From Leishmania mexicana MHOM/GT/2001/U1103 (taxonomy: Eukaryota > Euglenozoa > Kinetoplastea > Trypanosomatida > Trypanosomatidae), in contig NC_018322.1 in assembly GCF_000234665.1 (NCBI RefSeq), positions 500,206 through 564,205 of the forward strand: a stretch of DNA of 64,000 nucleotides, in the 5' to 3' direction. The position numbers were made by a program, and so were the translations under genes. The notes under the pieces are model-generated. The model made no database searches. It had not been told where the DNA came from and worked only from the letters and a program-made list of their open reading frames with translations. Every line of letters begins with the position of its first letter. The first letter of the stretch is position 1. Shown here piece after piece: positions 29,217-39,360 of this stretch.

Positions 29217-32186
29217 CGTGGTGGTGAGGTGAGTAGATGGTGACTATAACTCATTTTGTTTCCCCTTTCCATTGTTTCCGTTTCTCTTGTGCAATGCTTT
29301 CTGGATATCCGTGTTCGCTATGTACAGCCTTCTTCCCTTGCTCAACCACCATGCGTTCTTTGTGTTCTGTTCGTTGCTGTATTGGGATGCTGCTCTCGCT
29401 CATGCCCCCCCCCATCTCTGCCATCTCCCCCTCTGTTGTCGTTGATTTGGTTTGTATGGGTCGGCATCCTCCGGTGCTACCGTGAAGCCAGAGAGGCGAA
29501 GAAGGCATGCGACGGTAGTGGTGGGGGAGGGGGCTCCGTTGCCTACGTCTCTCTCTCCCCTTTCTCTCTGCTTCTCTGTGGCCTATTTATTGCACTTGTG
29601 TCCCCTCTCTGGCCTGTGGACGCCACATGTACATCGTTGCGTTTCGTATCTTCTCCCGTCGGTGCCGTTATGATACGTCGCGTTCGCCTCCCCCCACGCA
29701 GTGTTTTCCTCTCCCTTTCGATGCCTCCTGCGCGGACGAGTGCGGTGTTGGCGCGTGGGTGGGTGGGTGGGGCCCTCAGCGCCTGTACACCAGCCGGCCC
29801 TCCCCTTCCGCTTCCTCCTCTGGCTCGCCCGTGTGTCTTCTGCTGGCTTTGCCTCTCGTCTGTTTTTTTCTCCTTTTACGCTGTTCTCCCCCGCTTCATC
29901 GGAAGCGGTCCGGAGAACGAGAAGACAAACGGACGGGAAGGAGCAGCGCTGCGCGGGGGCGGGGGGGGGCGGCGGTAGGAGTGGGTAGGAAGCGCACGCC
30001 CGCGATTTTCGTTGCCCTGAACTGCGGCTGTCTTGCCATTTCCCTTTGCGTTGGCGCCCCAGGCACGGGTGGGCGGAGGACTCCTCTATTATTATTATAA
30101 TTTTTTATCGACTCTCTCAACTCTGTCGCCTCCCAAACTTTTCTTTCTCCTCGCTCTCTTTGCTTGGACTTCTATCTGCTTCTGCACATCTCCGTCGGCG
30201 CAAGTGCAAGGACACCGCTGACTGAGCACGCATCGAAGCCCCTCTGTCTTCGCCTTCTCTCTCTCCTCGTTATCTCTTAGCCGTTCATATCCTCTGGCGT
30301 GTGCGTGAGTGCAAGTCTCAAGTAACAGAGAGATATTTTTGTGTATGACCTTTGCTCTGTGTCTCTGCCCACGCGTTGCCACGGGTAGCTCGCGAAGAGC
30401 GCGAGAGGATTCTTTTCACACCCACCCATGGGATTACGCGCGCACACAGGGCGGCGCAGAACAGCCGACAGGTTTTATCACCTTTACGTATCCACCGCAG
30501 CTGAAGAGGGTGTTTTGAAGAGGGGGAAGGAGGCGGAAGGTGGGCCGACGATCTATGACTGCTTTCGTCTGTTCCACATGCTCCAACTCTCTCGTCTTTA
30601 CCTTGTCTTTTTTCGTCCCTTCTCCTGATGTGTAGCCCGTCTTTCCTATCCTCTCCCCATGCGCGTGTCGGTGCGCATGTGCGCTTGTGTGTCCACGACT
30701 CCTTCCACGATGGCGCTCGCGTCTCTCTCTGTTTGCCGGCGTTTTCGATTCTTCGTTTTCTTTTTTTTTTGCTGTTGGCTTTCTTGGCCTGGATCTTCAG
30801 CTAACACGGACTGCTCTATGTGCCCCCCGTGCTCCGCTGTCACCGCAACAGCTCATGCCTTCTGTGTTTGGAATCATTTTACCTCCCTTGTTGAGGGTGG
30901 GGGGGGGAGGATGAGGGGGAAGGGGCGCGTATTTACTGCTGCTGCGCTGTTTCGACTCCGCCCCCCTTCCCCACACCTTGTTGCCCATCCGTGTCATCAG
31001 ATACCCGCCACGCCGCCAGTTTTGCGTTCGTGTCCCTGGCCGCCGCCCCCTCTCCCCCTCTACCTCTGAGTAAGCAGCAGCCGTACCTTCGCGCTTTGCC
31101 ATACGAATCACTAGGTGCCTGAGCACATACAGCGAGTTTCACACGTGTCCCCCAAGCTAACTTTCTACTCCTGCTGCTCCGTGTATAGCGGCACCCAAAG
31201 AACGGTAGCCAGAATATTGCGTGCACCAGCAGAGGGGATTCCTGCGCGCCGAGACGGAGGCGTGCGCACTTGCATCGGCGCACACAACACGATACACCAC
31301 GCACGCACACGCACACGCACACACACACGGGCGTAGTGAACTGCCCCGCCATACGGGTCGCACGGCAGCGGCACCTTTTCAAGAAGAGCGAAGCAACAGT
31401 GGCAGGAGAGGTTGTACTTGCCACTCCGACACGTAGGCGCACATGCGCGCACGCACGCACGCACACACATACAGGCGCGCCGACGAGCAGAGCGTTTCGA
31501 CTCTGTGGAGTCGATCTCACCTCGCAGTCTCTCTTCCGCATCATCATCCTGTTTGTTTCACGTCTCCCTCTTTGATAGTGATCTGCATTTTCCTGCGCGA
31601 ATCTCGAGGCCTCTCTCACACGTGCAGGCGCGCAGAGCCCTGCTTTGCTGCTGTAGTCGTCACTTAGCCTCCCGCCTCTCCTACACCCAATCATCTCTCT
31701 AAATTTGCCCCTTTCTCTCCCTTTTACCTGTTTACGTGTGACGTTTGTGTGGATGAAGCCCAGCTTCGTAGCCTCATGCTGCTCTCCTTGCTGCCGCTGC
31801 TAACCGTTTCTTGCACTCCTGCCTTGCTGGTGTGCGTCGGTCCCCTCACACGTGTGTTGCTGGTCCCTCCTCAGCGTGCTACTTTCTCTTCTTCTACGCC
31901 TCTTTTTCGAACGTTTTTGATTTGTGTGTGCCCCCCTCCTCCCCTCCCTCTTCCCCGCCGTCTGTGCAGCTAGTGCTCAAGCGAGCTGCGTCCACGGACA
32001 TCGCAGCAGTAAGCGGCACAGCGGATGCCGCTTGCTTCAATACATTAACAGCGATCATCGAGCTCCCCGTCCACATCCACACGCACACACGCACACCCAA
32101 ACGGTAGACACACCACCTTCTCTCTTTTTTTGTTCTCGTGCCGCTTATTCATTGACGACACAACGCATAGCGCACACGAGTCGGCC
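29217..32186 (+). other. Intergenic/UTR, 3.0 kb, no protein gene seen
   Basis: Pyrimidine-rich flank with CA microsatellites near 31300-31330 and 31440-31470. A strong C/T tract plus AG occurs at 31925-31969, and another before 32169. Reading frames are Cys/Ser/Leu-rich and low in complexity. Confidence 0.65.
32169..32170 (+). promoter_or_regulatory. Candidate spliced-leader acceptor AG for the cytidylyltransferase gene
   Basis: This is the first AG after the T-tract at 32110-32130; the next ATG is the chosen start, giving a leader of only 16 nt. A stronger C/T tract with an AG at 31968-31969 is an alternative, but it would leave an upstream ATG near 32025. Confidence 0.35.
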
Positions 32187-33956
32187 ATGTCGCATCTACT
32201 TGAGCACAGCTTCCTTTTCACCACAGAGGAGCGACAGCTCATCTACCATGCCAACAGTGACGTCAACACCCGCCCCGTGAGCTTCGTCACTCGCATCTTC
32301 TACCCCATCTGGATTCGCATCAGCACGCATCTGCTCGGCGATCTCGTGGCGCCGAACTCCATCACATTGGCAGGGCTTCTTAGCAGCATGCAGGCGTACC
32401 AGCTCATTAACACGTACTACCATTTTGGCGATTCGCAGCACAACTCGCGTGCGATGCTGGGCGACGTGAAGTCGTCGTTGCAGGCGTTTGGGCTCCGTGG
32501 CGCCGGCCAGGTACCCCTCGCATCTGAGAAGACTGTCGTAGGAGAGATAGCCTCTGCCTACCAAGCCGGACCAGGCGCTGCGGCCAAGACGGCCAAGGCC
32601 ATGGGTGCTGCCGCTGCCGCCGCTGCCACAAGTGCCGCGAGCGGTCAAATCTTAAAGCCTCCAGAGGCCGACTACGTGGACTTTTTCCACACTGACCGCA
32701 CGGTGCAGACGGCCACGGTCCTGGCGATTCTGCTCCTGGTCATCTCTATCGCGTGCGGCTCCCTGGACGGCGTGCACGCGAAGCGCTGTCGCAGTGCCAC
32801 CAGCCTGGGTGACATCTTCTCCCGCATCTGCTCCTCTATGGCACGCGTCTTTATGGCGCTAACGCTGCTGGAGGTGTTTCAAATCGAGGACGTGTGCACG
32901 AAGTGGTATTTCCTGCTCGCCCTGCAACTGATTGAGCTGAACACGGTGCTTGGCCGCATCAACGCGTCGAACTTGAAGAAGGACCGCGTGAAGAATGTGG
33001 CGTACATTGCGACGTACTGCTTCCGCGAATCGGAGTTGTCGTTCCTCATGGTGCTGCTCCTCATCGCCCGCTGGTTCTACCCCACCGCGTGCCGCAACAT
33101 CCTCGGCGTCATCTTGGCAAAGGCGCAGGTTGGCTACAACACCCTCGTCGTCGCCACCTTCATGAGCATTGCTCTTCTCAAGATGAAAAAGCTGTACAAG
33201 GGGATTATTTTGCTCTGCCTCGCCGCGCGTGTGCTGCCGCTCTTCTACCTCTTGCCGCTAAGCCAGTACAGCTTGCTGAGCGTCATTGGCGATGCCATGA
33301 TTGTCGGGTTGCTGTCCATCGAGGTGTACGTCAGCCACCTCGCCCAGCGCCGCATCCACGCCGCAGTTTTTTTTCTGTGCCTCGGTTCGCTTTTAAACGA
33401 CGTGCTCTCTGTGGCCGGGTCTATCATGTACTTGATTGCCATGCTGGTGGACTTGTCGTACTCGCTGAACGTACCGCTTTTCACGCCTGTGCGTAACGTG
33501 TTCATCGACGGCGTCTTCGACCTCTGCCACGCCGGACACAAGAAGCTGATGGCCAACGCCCTCAAGTTCGGCAACCGTCTCATTGTTGGCGTCTGCGGCG
33601 ATGAGGAGTGCGCCTCATACAAACGCCCACCGATCATGACCACCGAAGAGCGCATCAATGAGGTGCGCCTGTGCAAGTACGTCTCAGAAGTGATTCCCAA
33701 CTCACCGGTGACAGGCATCACGGCGGAGATGATCCGGTACTACAATATACACGTAGTTGTCTGTGGCGAGGAGTACAACACGCCGACAGACACGTACTAC
33801 GCGGTACCGCGCCGCATGGGCATCCTGCGCACAGTGCCAAGAACTCCCGGCATCTCCACCAGCGTTCTCATCTCGCGCATCCGTGCCGCCAGTGACAGCT
33901 CAATAGGGGCGAAGGACACGAAGAGCGACAAGACAACGGTGAAGGACAGCGCATGA
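32187..33956 (+). CDS. CPCT: Choline-phosphate cytidylyltransferase fused to a degenerate CDP-alcohol phosphotransferase membrane domain
   Basis: This 589-residue protein's C-terminal domain (about 436-575) is a choline/ethanolamine-phosphate cytidylyltransferase. It has FIDGVFDLCHAGH (nucleotide-binding HxGH at 448-451), YKRPPIMTTEER, and RTPGISTS at 552-559 (RTEGISTS in other CCTs). This enzyme makes CDP-choline from CTP and phosphocholine, the rate-limiting step of the Kennedy pathway. The N-terminal 430 residues are a multi-pass membrane domain in register with CDP-alcohol phosphotransferases: DG-xx-A at 194-198, then Gly208. However, the catalytic Asp positions 191, 212 and 216 are Gly, Ser and Ser, and the Arg at 199 is Lys. 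The domain is therefore probably inactive and acts as an ER anchor. The choline rather than ethanolamine preference comes from the remembered Leishmania CPCT on chromosome 18. SIDER2 copy B lies in its 3' flank. Confidence 0.85.
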   Translation: MSHLLEHSFLFTTEERQLIYHANSDVNTRPVSFVTRIFYPIWIRISTHLLGDLVAPNSITLAGLLSSMQAYQLINTYYHFGDSQHNSRAMLGDVKSSLQAFGLRGAGQVPLASEKTVVGEIASAYQAGPGAAAKTAKAMGAAAAAAATSAASGQILKPPEADYVDFFHTDRTVQTATVLAILLLVISIACGSLDGVHAKRCRSATSLGDIFSRICSSMARVFMALTLLEVFQIEDVCTKWYFLLALQLIELNTVLGRINASNLKKDRVKNVAYIATYCFRESELSFLMVLLLIARWFYPTACRNILGVILAKAQVGYNTLVVATFMSIALLKMKKLYKGIILLCLAARVLPLFYLLPLSQYSLLSVIGDAMIVGLLSIEVYVSHLAQRRIHAAVFFLCLGSLLNDVLSVAGSIMYLIAMLVDLSYSLNVPLFTPVRNVFIDGVFDLCHAGHKKLMANALKFGNRLIVGVCGDEECASYKRPPIMTTEERINEVRLCKYVSEVIPNSPVTGITAEMIRYYNIHVVVCGEEYNTPTDTYYAVPRRMGILRTVPRTPGISTSVLISRIRAASDSSIGAKDTKSDKTTVKDSA

Positions 33957-35599
33957 GGGGAGATGCTGGCGTCGTCGTCTTCTGTGCAAGCTGCTGGGCC
34001 TTGTGTCTTTAGCGGACGTCCTTCTGCACTCTGTGCCGGTGTCGAATTCTCCAGTGATAGCGTGTACGCCCACTACACCGAGGTATTTTCACGAATTTAC
34101 CTGCGTGCACCACCTCCTCTCCCGCTACTGCTTTACTCTTGGCATTCAAAAGAGTGTCTGAAAACAACCATGATAAAAGCGAGAAATATATTTGTGGGCA
34201 CAGCAACGCATCACTGTCACTGAAGAACAACGGGCTCGGCGACGATGACCTCTGCGCACGCACGCATGCATATATATATATATATATGTGTGTGTGCGTG
34301 TCTGTCGGCTTCTGTATGTGTAGACCTGCGCACTCCTTCCGCTTTGTTCCTTTTCCCGTTGTGGTGGCTCTCCCAAGGAAGGGAAGCGAGCAAGAAACGA
34401 AAAAGTCGGTGTGCGCTGCATCACGCTCATCGCCTGGATTATCTTTACCTGCTTCCTTGTGTGTTCTTGCGTGATTGCCTTTTGTATGCGTTCGCGACCG
34501 TCATGGGCAAAAGACAACTTTGTTTTGCGTATCAAAGGTGTGCTTGTGTATGCGATCTCGGTCGTCTTCGTTGTTTTGCCTTCCCATGTGTATGCGTGTA
34601 AACATACGTGTATATGTATATATATACACATCTTGTTTTCTCGCTCAAGCAATCGGGCACTTTCTTTCTTTGCCTGCCTATTTTTTTTTCCTTTTGTTCC
34701 CTTCGTCGCTTGTGTCTTTTTACGTGTGATTCTCCAGCCCTGTGCTCTCTGCCCCCTCCCCTTCCCTGTGCCACTCACTCTCACTCTCTCTCTCTTTTTC
34801 CGTGCGAATGTCTTTGATGGTGCACCTCTTGAAAATGGGCATACGCTCGGGCCTCAGATACGTGTGCGTCTCTGCGCGTGCATGCCTGCGTCTGTGTGTG
34901 CCTGCCTTTTTCAAATGGTTATTGTATATCCACCTTATCGCACAGTTGATGACGCTTTTCTGTTATCTATGCTCATGCCTATATCTTATCTGTTTTTTTT
35001 TACCTCCCTGCGTGTGTGCTTTATCAGTCGCAGGGTGGTCTTTGAAAAAAAATATATATATATATATATATGCGTGTTTCTCTTTTCAATCCTTGTTGTT
35101 GTGTGACGCTGACGCACATTTTGCGTTGATGCACGCACACACACACACACACACACGCAGGTATGCAAGGCGAGGGTGAGAGAACAAGGGGGAGGGGTAC
35201 GTAACCGCGCGCACAGAAACTGGGGCGATGCAGGCGAGTAGTGTCTGGACTGTGCAGTAGTGCTCATGGTGAAGCCATAGTCGTTGTCAAGGCGCAGATC
35301 TGCACGCACATACGCGCCCAGATGAGGTGCGCCCGCCTCATCCGAGTCGTCTGTGCTGCGCATCTAAAACGCCGTATATACGTATATGTATCGAGCGCAG
35401 ATATATATATATATATATGGGCGATATCAGCGGAAAGTCACACACACGCCGAGGAAACTAAAAGAAAATGTAGCGTGCAAGTTTGAGCGATAACGACGGA
35501 GGACGCTTAAAAATGAGGTCCGCGTCTTGGCCGAAAAACTGTGTTTAGGTCAGTTTGCATTCTTCGTGGGGGCGGTGGCGCTCACAACCATCACTCTTG

Positions 35600-36256
35600 G
35601 CTTTTGTTGGGGTCCGCTGCGGCGAGCCCCTGCTGACGGGAGGGGGGACACCCCTTAGTGCGTGGCATCCAGTGCCCGCCCTGTGTGCCCGAAAGCCCAG
35701 CAGCCTTTCCCTACTCCCTGCCGATGCCGAACTATCTCTGACGGTGACAGGTTTAAGTGTCTGCGACGTCAGGGAGTCAGAGCGATGTATCGCTGTTGAT
35801 GTCGGCGGTGATGTCCTGGACGGCACTGTGCCGGAGCGACCCGAGGCGGTGAGCACGCTTGTGCCATCCATATGATAGGCAAAGTGTTGGCGTCACTTGA
35901 ACGCGTATCCCACCCCCGACCCTCGCACTGCCTACTGGTGTGGGGAGCCTGAGTGCCATCCCGAGGGGGATGCACTTCTGGTGTGGTGACCGGCATGATG
36001 GGGGAGCCGCTGTGAGGCGACCTGCAGAGAGGATGGGTGGGTGGGTAGAGGCTGAGGCAGGCCCCCCCTCCCCCTCCCCCTCCCCTGCTCAGGTGGCTGG
36101 CTCGGCGCACTGCTGTAAGGCGTGTGTCCAGGTCAGCTCAGCCTGACGCGATGGTGCCTGTGACGGTCGCGAGGGGTGGGGTGTTGGGGGGTCGAGTGGC
36201 GCTGGACCTCGTGTTGTATGGCTGCGACATGGGCACGGCGTATGAACACCGGAAAA
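35600..36256 (+). mobile_element. SIDER2-like degenerate retroposon, copy B
   Basis: This lies 1.6 kb after the cytidylyltransferase stop codon. It shares with copy A a TTAGTGCG/CAGTGCG segment near its start, CCGATGCCGAAC in the middle, the near-identical 3' block at 35928-36256, and an A-rich 3' tail. It is longer than copy A because of extra sequence at about 35785-35925. It has no coding capacity. By analogy with known SIDER2 elements in 3' UTRs it could shorten the half-life of the upstream mRNA. The left boundary is approximate. Confidence 0.7.
35928..36256 (+). repeat. 329-base block almost identical to 21284-21612
   Basis: Second copy of the block, in direct orientation, 14644 bases from the first. 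It carries the same C-run array at 36062-36085. Confidence 0.9.
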
Positions 36257-36846
36257 GAGACGAAAATAATGGAAAACGTTCTGTGCCTCCCTGCTTCCTT
36301 TTGTGCGTGTTTGGCGCCTGCTGCTCTGCCGTGGGGCTGTGCTGAGGGGCCTGCGCTTCGAACACTCTCATTCGTTTTCTCTCCATCTGTGTCGTACGCG
36401 CCCAGGCCATGTTGTAGGGCTTCCAGCCGAAAGTTACAGGAGCAAGGGGGGCCAAGGAAAGTGCGGCGGCTCAGCTCGCGCGCGCGTGTCTATTGCATGT
36501 GTGAACGAGTGCATCGCACTGGCCATTGCCGCACATCCCCTCTTCTGGAAAGAGGGGGCTGGCAGATGCATGCGCATAGGTGCGCCGACGTGGTCCCAAA
36601 TCGACATACCCTTCTTCTCTCTGTGTTTTATCCTTTGTTGCTCGATCAGCACACACCTGCCACTTGAACGCCCCGCCCTGCACGCACCCGGGTGAATACG
36701 CAAGTCTTGAGCGCACACGCTGAAGGGGAGGACAACACCCACACCCACACCCACCCATACGAGGAAACCGAACCCACCATCCAAAAGCTGAAGGACGCTT
36801 CGCGAAACATATCTAAAGCGATAACCAAACAACAACAAAAAACACA

Positions 36847-36886
36847 CCCACATCACATCACCCACATCACATCACCCACATCACAC
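36847..36886. repeat. Tandem repeat, 14-base unit (CCCACATCACATCA), about 2.8 copies
   Basis: Exact tandem units, seen directly in the sequence. Confidence 0.9.
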
Positions 36887-36990
36887 AGGCAGAGACCCAC
36901 AGACACGCCACCCCAAGAGAACGAGCAAAGGGGGAGGGACTACCGAAGGAGACGAATAAAAGAAGCATAACCTTTTATTCTGTATTTAGC

Positions 36991-37059
36991 TATATATATA
37001 TATTATAATATAATATATATATATAATATATATATTATATTATATTATTTATTTTTTTA
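36991..37059. repeat. 69-base pure A/T segment, nearly palindromic
   Basis: No G or C for 69 bases, made of TATATA, ATTATA and ATAATATA units that can pair with each other. This is exceptional in a GC-rich genome and could melt or extrude a cruciform. Confidence 0.9.
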
Positions 37060-38379
37060 CTTCTCCGCCCCCCTTTTTCGAACTTTTTCTCGTTTTATTA
37101 TTATTATTTGTTCTCCTCTTTCCGTTGACATACGCCTCTTTCTTGTCTCGGCCTCTCTCTCTCTTGCACACTCTCTCGTAGCCTCCTCTTGCTCCCCACC
37201 TCGCTTTGTCTGCCGGACTCTCTGTTTGCCTGGGGTGTGGCTTCTCGTGGCACAGCTGGCTTTTCTCGTGTGTGTGTGTGTTTGTGTGAGTGCGCTTTCC
37301 CCTTTGCTTGCGTGGTGTCGACTTCTGTCTGACTGCCTGTGCGTATTTCTGCGTGTACCCAACCAGCACGTCCTTTTATTTTTCTTACTAGCAAAAGAAA
37401 ACGAGGCAGGCAAAAATCGGTGTTGAGGGCCAGCATACGAGACGTCAGGGGACTGCAACGCGCGTGTGCACATCCGTTGAGCACACAACCAGACATCCCA
37501 TCTCCCCTCCCCCGCCCTCACACTCGCATATACGGGCACACACATTTTTTTGCTTCCCTCCCCCCCCCCCACCCACTTCCTACCTCTGAGCTCTCCTACT
37601 CGTCCTGTCAGTTTCGATTTTTTTTTGTTTCGCCGTTGCCTTTGCCAGAACTTACCTCCTCTCTCTACCTATTTTGAGGGCCGTCACGCACACGCGCACC
37701 AGTTTGCAACAAACTGCTGCTGCTGCTGCTGCTGTTGCTGTTGCTACTTGGAGAGAGGAAACGAAACTCCTCCGACTTGCATCTGTCCGTGTTGGAGGTG
37801 TTGCTGCTAGCGGCTTTTGGCCTCGTGCTCTCTGCCTTCGAAGGAGGGAAGGAGAAGTAACAAACCAAGTGCACGCCCGCACATACACTAAAGAGGGTGA
37901 CGGTGTTACAGCTCTGCCGCACGCACTGCATTCCCCTTGGCCTTTTCTTATCTTTCCTTTGTTTTTTTTTTATTGTTGTTTCACGCTCTCTTCATCGCCA
38001 CCACCAGCAGAAGGCCACTCCGCCCTTCCTTCCTTCCTTCCTTCCTCTCCTCTCTTAACCTTAAGCCCTCTCCTCCCTGTCTCGCCGGCGCGCTCTCTCT
38101 ATGAGCGTCACAAATATTGACTCCTTTTGTTTCGTCTGTTGCCTTGTCTTTTCAGTTTACTCGCGAGTCTGTGCAACCTTCTTTTCTTTTTCTTGTTCTC
38201 TGATCCCATCATCATCAGCAGCAGCAGCAGCACCATCTCTGTCCATTTCTTTGCCTGCCTATTCCTCCCCCTCCTCCTCTTAGTTGAGCAACCACCCAAA
38301 AGAAAACAGAAAATACGGAAGAAGAAAACAACGAAACAAACGAGGGAAAAAAGAGGAAGCGGCAACAGCAAGACAGACA

Positions 38380-38434
38380 CACCCACACACACCCACACAC
38401 ACACACACCCACACACACACACACACACACACAC
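38380..38434. repeat. CA-rich dinucleotide microsatellite
   Basis: CA units interrupted by CCCA for about 55 bases. Confidence 0.9.
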
Positions 38435-39360
38435 GATTACCCTTTTGGCCGTCGCCTTCCCATCACGTTCCGCTTGCCACGAAGTGTATGCGTCTTTGTA
38501 TGTGCCTCTCTCTCTGCTCTCTGCTCTTTCTAGCTTCTTTTATATTATAGTTCTTGGCGCTTCTCTCTCTCCCTCTTCGTCCTCGTCATCCCCGTCTCTC
38601 TCTCTTTGTGCATCTTCCATCTTCTTCCACGTCGACTGCATCGCGTTCTTCTTGTTTTGGTCCTTTTTCTTTGCTTGTACGCCCCCCACCCTCCTCCCCA
38701 TCCCCTTTTCCCCCTTGTACGTTCAACAGAACTATAACACGAGAAGACGGCGAGGAATCGAGAGAGGGACAGTGACAACAAGCGGCCAGAACACACACAT
38801 ATATATATATCTGTATACATAAAATATACATACATATATACATATACATACGCACGCACACGCACAGCACCACTCTCGCTTTGGCTTTCTTTTTTCATCT
38901 TGCCCTTTTTACGATAGGGATCGAAAAAAAAGGCAACATCAACAACAAAAGAAGCCGCAAGAGAGAGGGAGGGATAGCGACAACCGCGGCATTGTCAAGG
39001 ATATATAAAAAAGCCTACGTGCAACCGCCTGAGGGAGCGGCGGGGCGATTCTTTTTTTTTTTCATTGGTATTTACATCCTGTCGTACCTGAAGAAACGTG
39101 AACACATACGTGCACCTCTCTTGTGCTTCATTCTTTTCTTTCTTTTTTTCCCCCTTTTCTTTTTCGCTGTACTGTGTGCTGCGTGCTCCTTTGTGCATCT
39201 TTCTGTATTCCCCTCCCCTTCCCTCCCCGGCTCACGCGCACAACCTTTACGCGTCTCCCTCCGCCTCCCCCATTGGTCTTCTCGTCATTTTCGTTGCTCC
39301 GTTTCTCTATCTTCGCGGGCTTACCGTCTCTCTTCTTTTTTTTATCGCTGGGCGAGAGCA

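Larger units (their letters stand above)
33957..39360 (+). other. Long UTR/intergenic, 5.4 kb, no protein gene seen
   Basis: Contains TA microsatellites (34265-34290, 35049-35071, 35401-35418, 38798-38812), SIDER2 copy B, a 14-base tandem repeat (36847-36886), a 69-base pure A/T segment (36991-37059), CTG repeats (about 37714-37740), a CCTT repeat (38024-38046) and a CA run (38380-38434). The downstream gene's frame is open from 38881 but its translation is low in complexity there. Confidence 0.65.

Noticed and set aside
38380..38434. CA-rich repeats considered as CRISPR-like or telomere-like arrays
   Set aside because: There is no repeat-spacer structure and no TTAGGG units; it is an ordinary dinucleotide microsatellite.
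38881..39360. In-frame upstream extension of the first zinc-finger gene
   Set aside because: It contains poly-T/poly-C-derived Phe/Leu/Ser runs and the likely splice signals; the protein-like sequence begins at 39361.
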